From contig NZ_JADQDP010000003.1 of the NCBI RefSeq assembly GCF_015694735.1, forward strand, positions 248,001 through 312,000: DNA of 64,000 nucleotides, in the 5' to 3' direction. The notes under the pieces are model-generated. The model had not been told where the DNA came from and ran no database searches. It saw nothing but the letters and a program-made list of their open reading frames with translations. This document shows, in pieces, positions 40,918-48,731 of the stretch (position 1 is its first letter; each line of letters opens with the position of its first letter). A program made the position numbers and the translations under genes. The DNA comes from Hymenobacter properus. Lineage in GTDB: Bacteria > Bacteroidota > Bacteroidia > Cytophagales > Hymenobacteraceae.

Positions 40918-43554
40918 CTATTGCACCACCATTCTTATTACCTGAGTGGCCTGCCCTTGGGCCTGCATGCGCAACAGATACATTGCCGGACGCAGTCCAC
41001 TGGTATCAAGCTCATTGATTTGGCCATCAATGCTCACCGTGCGCTGAATACGCCCCAATAAGTCGTAAATCTGCACCGTAACCGGGCCGGTTGTGTTGGC
41101 TACCAGGTAGAGCGGCTGGCCGGCCGTGACCGGGTTGGGGTAGGCCTGCACCTGGCCGGCCGTCAGCAGGAAGGCTTCCTCAACGTTGCTGTAGAATTGC
41201 TGGCCGGCTACATTATCGAGCCGCACACGGTAGTGGTAGCGGCCGGCGGCTGAAGGCTGGTCGGTGAAGGTGAACGTGGGGCTGCTGACCGGGCTGATGG
41301 TTTGTTCCGCCGCGAAGCTGCCATCGGGCCGCTGGCGCTCCAGCGTGGCCGACTGTAGGCGGTACACAGTGCCGAGCACCACATCAAAGCGAATGGTTTC
41401 ATCGATTAGTTGCCGCGCCAGGAAGGAACGGAAATAACAGGCCGTGCCCTGCGTGGTGTAGTTGATGGTGGCGCCGGGCTGGCCCACGCGCCCGCCTACC
41501 ACGGGCGCCACGGCGAAGTACAGCGCCGGAAGCTGCGCGCGGCTGAGCACCACGGCCGTATCAGTGGTTTGGAGCAGCGGCTCCAGGTACGCGGCGCCTA
41601 GCTGATACACCTGGTAGCGGGCCACGCCCGGGATGCGGGGCCACTGCAGCAAAGCCTCCTCGGCGCAGGCGTAGCCAACTTGCAGAGCCGGGGCGCGGGC
41701 AATGCTGAAAGTATCCGTCACGAACTCATTGCCGCCGCTCACCAGCCGCAGCTGGGCCAGGGTGGCGGTATCGGGCACGGCCCAGGTGGTTTTAGAGTCG
41801 CTCAGCGGCACCGCCGAACCTACCACACGCCAGCCGGCGCGGCCTACGGGGCGGTAATCGAGGCGGGCGGTGGCGCCGGCCGGGCCGCTCCACTGCCAGC
41901 GCAGGGTGGCGGGGCCGGGGCGCAAGTTGTCGGGCCGTACGGGCCGGGTCCAGGTGAGGCTTGGGGCACTGAACTCGTAGGCCAGGCTAAAGGCCTGTGG
42001 TCCCTGTGGCACGGCGTAGCCGCGCACATGCAACTCATAGACGCCGGCAGCAGGCAGCGTGAGGGTAATTTGCTCGGCGTTGTTGCGGTGGTCGGGACGG
42101 CGGCGGGCGGGGCGGGCCAGCGAGTCGGCGTTGGGGTAGGCGCTGAGTGTCCAGGGCAGCCAGCGCTGGCCGGTGCCCACGGCCACCAGCTCCAGGTCAA
42201 GGTCGTTGACGAGGGCCGTAGCGGCGTTGGCGGCCGCAGCGGGGTCGCTCCACACAAGCGTCGCCTTTAGCTGCTGCTGGCCGGCAGGCACAGTGAAACG
42301 GAATACCTGGTCGGTGCCCTGGGTGGCGTTGCCGCCAAAGAACTGGCCGGCGCGCATCGCATTCACTGCTCTCAGCGCATCGAGCTGGCCGAAGCCGCTG
42401 GCGTAGTCAACCTCCGCTGCGCCCAAGTCGTCGGCACTGTTCAGGAGAACGGCTTTCACGAGGGCGGCGGGCGGCAGGGCACCGGCGTGCTGGTCGCGGT
42501 ACTGCTGCTGCAGCAGTATGCTGGTGCCCGACACCAGTGCGGCGGCCTCGGAGGAGCCGCCTTCGCCGTAGGCCACCAGCTCGGGCTTGAGGCGGCCGTC
42601 GTAGGCCGGGCCGCGCGAGCTCAGGGTGGCCACCTGCCCGCTGGGGTCGGTGGCCCCCACAGTCAGGGTGTTCTTCGACATTTTGAACTGCCCGCTAAGG
42701 TTGGCATACCCCGCCAGGCCCTGATAGGGGCCGCTGGGGCTGGCCGAAGTGCCCACGTTGCCTGATGAAAACACGTGCAATAGCTCGGTCAGCTGCCGGG
42801 TTTGCTGGTCGTAAGCCTGTGCTTCGAGGCCGTAATAATTCTCAATACCCACCCCATAGGAATGGTTTTGCACCGAAATACCGGCTTGGGTGAGCTGAGC
42901 CGCATCATCGGGCAGCAGGCGGGCGAAATCAGACGTAGCCAGCCGCACAGCGCGGGCCGCGCCCCGGCCCAGCACATCGGAATTGCCGGCCCCGCCGAGC
43001 AGGGTGGCCATGGCCGTGGCGTGGTCGGAAGCAGGCTTGGCAAACGCGGCCGGATTTACAGCGCGGCCTTTCAAGTCAATATCCTCGGGGTCGAAAGCAC
43101 CTTCCTTTACCGATGCCGTGAGGCCCTGCCCGGTGAGGCCGGGAAAACGAGCGTGCACCGCCGAAATGGCATTCACCGCAATATCAGAGTTGCTGAGGCG
43201 GCGCTCCTCGTGAGCGCGACGGTCGGCCACGTCCACAAATTCTACACCCGGGGCAGCGGCCAGCTGCGCCGCCGTGAGGCCGCTCACCGTGAGCGTGCGG
43301 CCGTCAGCATTGGCTGGCCCGACCTCCGCGGCGGGCTGGTGCTGCCGCGCCCAGTGGCGGAAGGCCGCGCCGTCGGCTACCCGCACACGCAGGAGGCGCG
43401 GCGCATTGGCCATGGCTTGCAAGCCGGGGGCGAGCTTGCTGACGGGTGCGAGGCGGGCGGGCGGGGCCTGTGCCCATAGTAACTGAGGCAGCAACAGCAG
43501 CGCAAGCAGCCGAGACGAATGGCGTTTCGCGTTGGTGCTTGGGAAAGGCCGCAT
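40918..43554 (-). CDS. S8 family serine peptidase with T9SS sorting domain
   Basis: 878 residues from the ATG at 43552-43554 (signal peptide cleaved near LLWAQA; a longer frame from 43653 lacks a signal). After an N-terminal prodomain (to about 110), subtilase landmarks follow: the first acidic site is GLTASVKEGAFDPEDIDLKG, where Glu151 sits at the position of the usual Asp; His178 in SDHATAMAT; Asn266 in VFSSGNVGT; Ser335 in GSSEAAALVSG. A beta-sandwich, fibronectin-like modules (about 590-790) and a T9SS type A sorting domain (VQAYPNPVTAGQ, then RMVVQ) follow. Predicted to be exported through T9SS. It is one of three proteases with this domain in the window. Activity depends on whether Glu can replace Asp. 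Confidence 0.88.
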   Translation of the reverse strand: MRPFPSTNAKRHSSRLLALLLLPQLLWAQAPPARLAPVSKLAPGLQAMANAPRLLRVRVADGAAFRHWARQHQPAAEVGPANADGRTLTVSGLTAAQLAAAPGVEFVDVADRRAHEERRLSNSDIAVNAISAVHARFPGLTGQGLTASVKEGAFDPEDIDLKGRAVNPAAFAKPASDHATAMATLLGGAGNSDVLGRGAARAVRLATSDFARLLPDDAAQLTQAGISVQNHSYGVGIENYYGLEAQAYDQQTRQLTELLHVFSSGNVGTSASPSGPYQGLAGYANLSGQFKMSKNTLTVGATDPSGQVATLSSRGPAYDGRLKPELVAYGEGGSSEAAALVSGTSILLQQQYRDQHAGALPPAALVKAVLLNSADDLGAAEVDYASGFGQLDALRAVNAMRAGQFFGGNATQGTDQVFRFTVPAGQQQLKATLVWSDPAAAANAATALVNDLDLELVAVGTGQRWLPWTLSAYPNADSLARPARRRPDHRNNAEQITLTLPAAGVYELHVRGYAVPQGPQAFSLAYEFSAPSLTWTRPVRPDNLRPGPATLRWQWSGPAGATARLDYRPVGRAGWRVVGSAVPLSDSKTTWAVPDTATLAQLRLVSGGNEFVTDTFSIARAPALQVGYACAEEALLQWPRIPGVARYQVYQLGAAYLEPLLQTTDTAVVLSRAQLPALYFAVAPVVGGRVGQPGATINYTTQGTACYFRSFLARQLIDETIRFDVVLGTVYRLQSATLERQRPDGSFAAEQTISPVSSPTFTFTDQPSAAGRYHYRVRLDNVAGQQFYSNVEEAFLLTAGQVQAYPNPVTAGQPLYLVANTTGPVTVQIYDLLGRIQRTVSIDGQINELDTSGLRPAMYLLRMQAQGQATQVIRMVVQ

Positions 43555-43675
43555 AGGCGAAAGGGTGATTGTAGAGTAGTGGAAAGGATGCTTGCCAAAT
43601 ATACTGATGCCCGGTGGAGGCGAGGAGCCTGGCAGAAGCCATGGTCTATTCACTCTACGAAATGCGGCCCTAGCC

Positions 43676-44770
43676 CTATTTAATTAAGCGAATAGTTGGT
43701 CCGTCCGTGACGTATAGGCCGCCGCTGGCGTCTACCACAATCCCGAAGGGCCCGACAAAACGCGCCGCTGGCCCGGGACCATCCTCCTGGCCGGCACGCA
43801 GCACGCTACCGGCTAGCGTGGACACTTCGCCAGTGGGCGAGATTTTGCGGATGGTAGCATTGAGGTGGTCGGCCACATACACATTGCCGATGGCGTCTAC
43901 TGCCACGCCGGTGGGAAACAGGAATCGGGCGGTGGATTGGGGGCCGTCGGTGCCCCCGTGGCGGCCGGCCTGGCCCGCCAGTGTGCTAACCGTGCCATCT
44001 GGCGCAATTTTGCGAATGGTGTGGTTGCCGTTGTCGGCCACGTAGAGGTTGCCCGCGCCATCAAGCGCCAGGCCAGCCGGGTGGTAGAACCGGGCGGCAG
44101 TTCCCACTCCATCGGCGCTGCCCTTGTGCCCGCTGGCCCCCGCCAGCGTGGTGACGCTGCCCTCGGGCGTGATTTTGCGGATGGTGTGGTTTTCGGTATC
44201 AGCCACAAACACGGTGCCGTTAGCATCCACCGCCACCCCGTGGGGGCGGCGAAACGCGGCCGCTGGGCCACGGCCATCAACGCTTCCTTTGCGGCTGGGC
44301 GTACCGGCTATGGTAGTAACGACCCCGGTGGGCGAAACCCGCCGGATGGTATGGTTGTCGGCATCGGTCACGTAGAGGGCGCCGTCGGCAGCCAGCGCAA
44401 GGCCTACGGGGTGGAAAAAGCGGGCAGCCAATGCGGCCCCATCGGCACTGCCTTTGCTGCCGGTAGCCCCTGCCAGCGTGCTCACGGTGCCTGTTGGCGC
44501 GATTTTGCGAATGGTTTGATTTTCCTCGTCGACCACGTACAGGGTTCCATCGGCAGCTATTGCCAGCCCCATGGGATAAGCAAACCGTGCTTTGGTACCC
44601 ACCGCATCAACGCTGCATTTTTCGGCCGCGCCGGCCAGCGTGCTTACCTCAGCCCGCGAAGTGTAGGGAGCTTCCTTGCCGGGAACGAACAGAATGACCT
44701 GGGCTTTAGCCCTCACAACTAGCTGCAGAAGCAGTAGCATTGCACACCAGTGCTTCCAGCAAAGCCTCAT
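43676..44770 (-). CDS. NHL-repeat beta-propeller protein, secreted
   Basis: 364 residues with a signal peptide (cleavage near RAKAQ). Six NHL repeats with the same frame: each has a STLAG(A/T)xGxKGSADG segment, an ARFxxPxGLAxxxDGxLYVxD segment and an xHTIRKIxPxG segment. They should fold as a six-bladed propeller, a protein- or ligand-binding scaffold without catalytic motif. There is no T9SS sorting domain, so it should stay in the periplasm. It shares the strand with the downstream subtilase (121 bases apart) but the link is unproven. Confidence 0.88.
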   Translation of the reverse strand: MRLCWKHWCAMLLLLQLVVRAKAQVILFVPGKEAPYTSRAEVSTLAGAAEKCSVDAVGTKARFAYPMGLAIAADGTLYVVDEENQTIRKIAPTGTVSTLAGATGSKGSADGAALAARFFHPVGLALAADGALYVTDADNHTIRRVSPTGVVTTIAGTPSRKGSVDGRGPAAAFRRPHGVAVDANGTVFVADTENHTIRKITPEGSVTTLAGASGHKGSADGVGTAARFYHPAGLALDGAGNLYVADNGNHTIRKIAPDGTVSTLAGQAGRHGGTDGPQSTARFLFPTGVAVDAIGNVYVADHLNATIRKISPTGEVSTLAGSVLRAGQEDGPGPAARFVGPFGIVVDASGGLYVTDGPTIRLIK

Positions 44771-44815
44771 GAAGATGAAAAGTAAGCGTTAGCCAAAAGT
44801 ATTCTTTCCAACGCA

Positions 44816-44848
44816 AAACGCCCCGACCAAACCGGCCGGGGCGTTTCT
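44816..44848 (-). terminator. terminator of the alcohol dehydrogenase gene
   Basis: Stem AAACGCCCCG / CGGGGCGTTT with a loop of about 10 bases and T-run on the reverse strand; lies 26 bases past the stop at 44874. Confidence 0.75.
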
Positions 44849-44873
44849 TAGGTTTTTAAAGCTACTCGCGGGC

Positions 44874-46040
44874 CTACGCGCCCGGCTTCAGCACCACTTT
44901 GGTGCAGTTGTCTTTTTTGTGACGGAAGATGTCGTAGCCGTGCGGGGCCTGCGAGAGCGGCAGGCGGTGCGAGATGATGTCATCCAAGCGCACGTCGCCA
45001 TCTGACACGTGCTTCAGCAGGCGGTCGATGTGCTTGTGGGCCGGAGCCTGGCCGGCCTGGATGATGATGCCTTTGTCAAAAATCTGGTGGATGGGGAAGT
45101 TGTCGTAGGGCGAGGAATACACGCCCAGGATGGACACAAACCCGCCCCGGCGCACAGCGCTGAAGCAGGCTAGCATCACCTTGTCGGAACCTTTCTCGAT
45201 GTTAATGACGGCCTTGGCGCGGTCGGCCAGGTTGCGGTCGGGCTCGAAGCCCACGGCCTCTACCACTACATCGGCGCCATAGCCGCGGGTTTTGCTGCGG
45301 ATTTCATCCACCACCTGGTCGTGGCTTTCCCAGAGGATGCCTTCGGCGCGGGCAGCTTTGGCAGCCAAGTTGAGGCGGTACTGCTGGGTGTCCACAATCA
45401 TGACGCGCGAAGCACCGCGCAGCCAGGCCGATTTCGCAGCCATGATGCCCACCGGGCCCGAGCCGAAGATGGCCACCGTTTCGCCGCCCTTCACGTTGGC
45501 CCAGTCGATGCCGGAATAGCCCGTCGGGAAGATGTCGGTGAGGAACAGCACCTGCTCGTCGGTCAGGTTATCGGGCACTTTACGCGGGCCGTAGTCAGCG
45601 TAGGGTACGCGGGCGTACTCGGCCTGGCCACCGTCGTAGCCGCCGTAGAGGTCGGTGTAGCCGAAGAGGGCGCCGCCTTTTTCGGTCATCAGGCCGCCTT
45701 CAGGGCCGTAGTGCTCGGGGTTGGAGTTTTCGCAGTGGCCGGGCAGGTCGTGGTTGCAAAACAAGCAGTGGCCGCAGGCAATGGGAAACGGTACCACCAC
45801 CCGGTCGCCGCGCTTCAGGTTTTTTACGCCCTTGCCCACTTCCTCCACAATGCCCATGAACTCGTGGCCGAGCGTCATGGGCCGGGGCTGCGGAATGCTG
45901 CCGTTGTAGATGTGCAGGTCGGAACCACAAATGGCCGTGCTGGTCACGCGGATGATGGCGTCGCGCGAGTCCTGGATTTCGGGGTCGTCAACGTTGTCGA
46001 CCCGCACGTCGCGGGCACCGTGAATGCGTAGAGCTTTCAT
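44874..46040 (-). CDS. zinc-dependent alcohol dehydrogenase (formaldehyde dehydrogenase-like)
   Basis: 388 residues. N-terminal GroES-like domain with catalytic zinc ligands C38, H59 and E60 (TAICGSDLHI and TLGHEFMG) and a structural zinc set C89-x2-C92-x2-C95-x7-C103 (ACGHCLFCNHDLPGHC). The Rossmann fold begins near residue 195 with VAIFGSGPVGIMAAKSAW. Length and the GYDGGQAEYARVPYADYG segment are characteristic of the glutathione-independent formaldehyde dehydrogenase/threonine-dehydrogenase group (COG1063). It oxidises alcohols or aldehydes with NAD(P); the true substrate is unknown. Single-gene unit with terminator. Confidence 0.9.
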   Translation of the reverse strand: MKALRIHGARDVRVDNVDDPEIQDSRDAIIRVTSTAICGSDLHIYNGSIPQPRPMTLGHEFMGIVEEVGKGVKNLKRGDRVVVPFPIACGHCLFCNHDLPGHCENSNPEHYGPEGGLMTEKGGALFGYTDLYGGYDGGQAEYARVPYADYGPRKVPDNLTDEQVLFLTDIFPTGYSGIDWANVKGGETVAIFGSGPVGIMAAKSAWLRGASRVMIVDTQQYRLNLAAKAARAEGILWESHDQVVDEIRSKTRGYGADVVVEAVGFEPDRNLADRAKAVINIEKGSDKVMLACFSAVRRGGFVSILGVYSSPYDNFPIHQIFDKGIIIQAGQAPAHKHIDRLLKHVSDGDVRLDDIISHRLPLSQAPHGYDIFRHKKDNCTKVVLKPGA

Positions 46041-46151
46041 GAAAAAGGGGTTGGAAGTGGAAAGGAATAACTTCCATTCCTAACGGCCCCGCTTTCTCAG
46101 GGGTTACCGTTACTTTCCATCAATATGAGTCAATCTCAGCATTATCCCGCC

Positions 46152-47138
46152 CTATTGCAGCTGATACACAGCCACACCGGCCGCCGTGAAAATGTAGCCG
46201 TAGGTTTCGCCCACCAGCACCTGCCGCACGGCCGCAGGGTCGAGGCCGGCGGGCAGTGGCACGCGGCGCTCGGTCAGATTGTAGAGATGGAAAAAATGTA
46301 GTGCACCGGCGTCGAGGTAATACAGTTCATCTCCCCGAAAGCCAATAAAGCTCAGCCCGGTGAAAGGCAGCTTTTTCTTGTAGTTGCCGAGGTTGTCGAA
46401 CACATAGATGCCCGTGCTGCGGTCCACCAGATAGATGTTGTTCTGGTACTGGCGCAGGAAGCGAAAGTCGGGTCGGGAGCGGCCAATCAGCAAATCGAGC
46501 GGCGTATTCTGCACCATGCGCAGGGCGTTGGGGTCGAAGGCGCGCAATACGAGGTTGCTTTCATCGAGCAGCCAGATGCGGTTGTCGGGCGCCAGCGTGG
46601 CCGCCCGAATGGTGCCGTCCACGTAGTCGGCCAGCCGCACCTCACCAATGAGCGCCAGGAACCTATCAAGCAGAATGAGCTGCTGCCGGTCGTCGTTGAA
46701 TACCAGCGTGGTGGTCACATTCCAAGCCTCTACCTGGGCCACGTGGCCGGGCTGGGTGGGCGCGTAGGTGTTCAGCGGCAGGCCCTCCGGGCCGTACTGG
46801 CGCAGGTTGTTGTCGGCATCGGCCACGTACAGCGCCCCGCGCCGGTCCAGCGAGGCCGCGCCGGGGTTGGGCAGCTTAATGTCGCGCAGCAGCTTCCAGG
46901 GCGCGGCCGTAGGGGCCGGGCCGGAGTCAAGCGGTGGCGCGGGGGCCGGCGTTACCGGCGACACAACTTGCTGAGAGGCCGGGGCCGTGGAGGCAGCCGA
47001 GGGGACAGTAACCTGGGCGTGAGCTAAGTTCACAGTCAAGAACCAAGAACCAATAGCCAAGAAGGCGCGGCACCTAAACTGCCCACCGTTACTGCTCAAA
47101 ATGCCGCAAAGCCAGCTCGTTGCCATCATACACGCCAT
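46152..47138 (-). CDS. secreted beta-propeller hypothetical protein downstream of lpxH
   Basis: 328 residues in the longest form; it overlaps the end of lpxH by 50 bases. Hydrophobic FLAIGSWFLTVNLAHAQ near residue 30-45 looks like the core and cleavage site of a signal peptide, so the start is either the ATG at 47138, or 47129 or 47126. The rest (LDRRGALYVADADNNLRQYG, RIWLLDESNLVLRAFDPN, GIYVFDNLGNYKKKLPF) is an NHL/YncE-like six-bladed propeller with no catalytic motif. Translational coupling with lpxH is likely. A Pro/Ala-rich linker (residues 50-80) follows the signal. Confidence 0.7.
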   Translation of the reverse strand: MACMMATSWLCGILSSNGGQFRCRAFLAIGSWFLTVNLAHAQVTVPSAASTAPASQQVVSPVTPAPAPPLDSGPAPTAAPWKLLRDIKLPNPGAASLDRRGALYVADADNNLRQYGPEGLPLNTYAPTQPGHVAQVEAWNVTTTLVFNDDRQQLILLDRFLALIGEVRLADYVDGTIRAATLAPDNRIWLLDESNLVLRAFDPNALRMVQNTPLDLLIGRSRPDFRFLRQYQNNIYLVDRSTGIYVFDNLGNYKKKLPFTGLSFIGFRGDELYYLDAGALHFFHLYNLTERRVPLPAGLDPAAVRQVLVGETYGYIFTAAGVAVYQLQ

Positions 47139-47871
47139 AGCTGCAATAATTGACCCATTCGCCTAGGTTGATGTAGCGGCTACCGGGCCCCACTTCTACG
47201 TCGAGCGGCAGGTGGCGGTGGCCAAACACGTAATAGTCGTGGTGAGAACGGGTTTCGACTTCGCGGCAGTATTGCAGCAGCCATTCTTCGTCGCCAAAAT
47301 ACTTGGTGTCGTCCTTGCCGGCCTGCATGCGGCTGCGGCGGCTCCAGCGGTTGGCCATGCCGATGCCGAAGTTGGGATGTAGCCGTGCAAACAGCCACTG
47401 CGCAATGCTCGACGTAAACACCTGCTTCAGGGCCTTGTAGCTGTAATCCTTAGGGCCCAACCCATCGCCGTGCCCGATGTGGAACAGCTGGTTGCCGATG
47501 CGCTGCGACACTTCGCGCCGCAGCACCGGAATACCCATTTCCTGCGTGAAGTAGCCGAACATCCACATGTCGTGGTTGCCGGTGAAGATGGTGATGGGCA
47601 TGCCCGCGTCCGTCAGCTCGGCCAGCTTGCCCTGCAGCCGGATGAAGCCGCGCGGCACGGCGTGCTTATACTCAAACCAAAAGTCAAACAAGTCGCCCAG
47701 CAGGTAGATGGCCGCCGCGTCCTGCGCCACCTCGTCCAGCCAGCGCACGATGCGCCGCTCCCTTGCCAGTGAAGCCGCCGCGTTAGGCGCGCCGAGGTGG
47801 AAGTCGGAGGCGAAGTACACCTTCTTGCCGGGCGGCAACGCAAGGTCGGGCAGGGTATGGGGTTGCTTCAT
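47089..47871 (-). CDS. lpxH: UDP-2,3-diacylglucosamine diphosphatase (LpxH family)
   Basis: 260 residues. Calcineurin-like phosphoesterase motifs in order: YFASDFHLGAPN (Asp/His pair), LLGDLFDFWFEY, TGNHDMWMFGYF, HIGHGDGLGP and FGHRHLPLDV. This is the LpxH-type enzyme of Raetz lipid A synthesis, splitting UDP-2,3-diacylglucosamine to lipid X at the inner membrane; the length and motif spacing fit better than other metallophosphatases. It starts at 47869-47871 and its 3' end overlaps the downstream propeller gene. Confidence 0.88.
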   Translation of the reverse strand: MKQPHTLPDLALPPGKKVYFASDFHLGAPNAAASLARERRIVRWLDEVAQDAAAIYLLGDLFDFWFEYKHAVPRGFIRLQGKLAELTDAGMPITIFTGNHDMWMFGYFTQEMGIPVLRREVSQRIGNQLFHIGHGDGLGPKDYSYKALKQVFTSSIAQWLFARLHPNFGIGMANRWSRRSRMQAGKDDTKYFGDEEWLLQYCREVETRSHHDYYVFGHRHLPLDVEVGPGSRYINLGEWVNYCSYGVYDGNELALRHFEQ

Positions 47872-47895
47872 TCGGTTTAATCAGGTCTAAAGAAC

Positions 47896-47980
47896 GTCAT
47901 GCCGAGCGCAGCCGAGGCATCTCGCGTGTGGCAGTAATTAGTTTCCCGAGGCGAGATGCCTCGGCTGCGCTCGGCATGAC
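47896..47980. repeat. GTCAT palindrome family element, 30-base perfect arms
   Basis: Arm GTCATGCCGAGCGCAGCCGA... is the exact complement of the arm ending ...TCGGCTGCGCTCGGCATGAC; the centre (25 bases) does not pair. It lies between the start of lpxH and the end of the LUD gene. Half of this same element is found at 22386-22417. Confidence 0.9.
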
Positions 47981-48004
47981 ATTCTCTTACGTTCTCTCTA
48001 ACGG

Positions 48005-48649
48005 CTACTCCTCTTCCAGCAAAAACAGCGCAATGCGGCGCGGGCCGTGCGCACCCAGCACCAAGGTCTTCTCAATGTCGGCCGTGCGGCTGGGGCCGGT
48101 GGTCAGCGACACCATCGACGGCAGTTGGGCGCCGTAGCGGCGTTGCATCAGTTGCAGCGCATCGCCAATTTCGGCCACCACTTGGCTGGGCCGGGCCAGC
48201 ACCAGGTGCTGGTCGGGGTAAATGCTCAACCGGCGCCCGCTGGCCGTGGCGGCCGACACCAGCACGCTGCCCGCGCGCGCCACCAACGCTTCGCAGGAAG
48301 TCAGGCTCAAGTCGGCTTGCTCAATAAATTCCATTTCATCGGCCCGAAACGCCACGCCGGCTTCGGCCAGCAGTGCCTGCATGGCTGGCTCCCACACGTA
48401 GGGCGCGCCCACCTGCTGCCGTTGCCGAAAACCCGCCAGTTGCGCCGCCAGGTGCGCCAGCGACTCGCAATAGTAAAACTCCCCACCTACCCGCTGGAAG
48501 CTTTCGGCAAAGGCCACCACCGGGTCGGGGTCGTTCAACGGTGGGTGCACAGGCGTAGTGAAGTCGGGCCGGGGCGGCAGCGCCGCTGGCCCCGCCGCTA
48601 GGCCTTGGCGGATGCGGGCCAATACAGCATCGCGGGATGATTCGGACAT
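48005..48649 (-). CDS. LUD domain protein (LutC/YkgG-like)
   Basis: 214 residues, a single LUD domain with the C-terminal LGAHGPRRIALFLLEEE and central SLTSCEALVARAGSVLVSAA blocks typical of LutC. In Bacillus LutABC oxidise L-lactate, but the lutA and lutB partners are absent here, and in Bacteroidota a solitary LUD protein often follows ftsH. A TACTTTTG box (48654-48661) ends 4 bases from the ATG, hinting at a leaderless transcript. It is downstream of ftsH on the same strand but separated by a terminator. Confidence 0.85.
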   Translation of the reverse strand: MSESSRDAVLARIRQGLAAGPAALPPRPDFTTPVHPPLNDPDPVVAFAESFQRVGGEFYYCESLAHLAAQLAGFRQRQQVGAPYVWEPAMQALLAEAGVAFRADEMEFIEQADLSLTSCEALVARAGSVLVSAATASGRRLSIYPDQHLVLARPSQVVAEIGDALQLMQRRYGAQLPSMVSLTTGPSRTADIEKTLVLGAHGPRRIALFLLEEE

Positions 48650-48653
48650 AAGA

Positions 48654-48661
48654 CAAAAGTA
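48654..48661 (-). promoter_or_regulatory. -7 element of the LUD gene
   Basis: Reverse strand TACTTTTG, exact consensus, 4 bases from the ATG. A stem-loop terminator lies just upstream. Confidence 0.5.
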
Positions 48662-48675
48662 CCGGTGGGGGAAAT

Positions 48676-48711
48676 AAAAAAGCCAGCCCTACGCAAGGAC
48701 TGGCTTTTCTT
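48676..48711 (-). terminator. terminator of ftsH
   Basis: Stem AAAAGCCAG / CTGGCTTTT with paired CCCT/AGG inner part, T-rich on the reverse strand, 21 bases past the ftsH stop. Confidence 0.75.
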
Positions 48712-48731
48712 CTCAAATCAAACAGGCTCGA

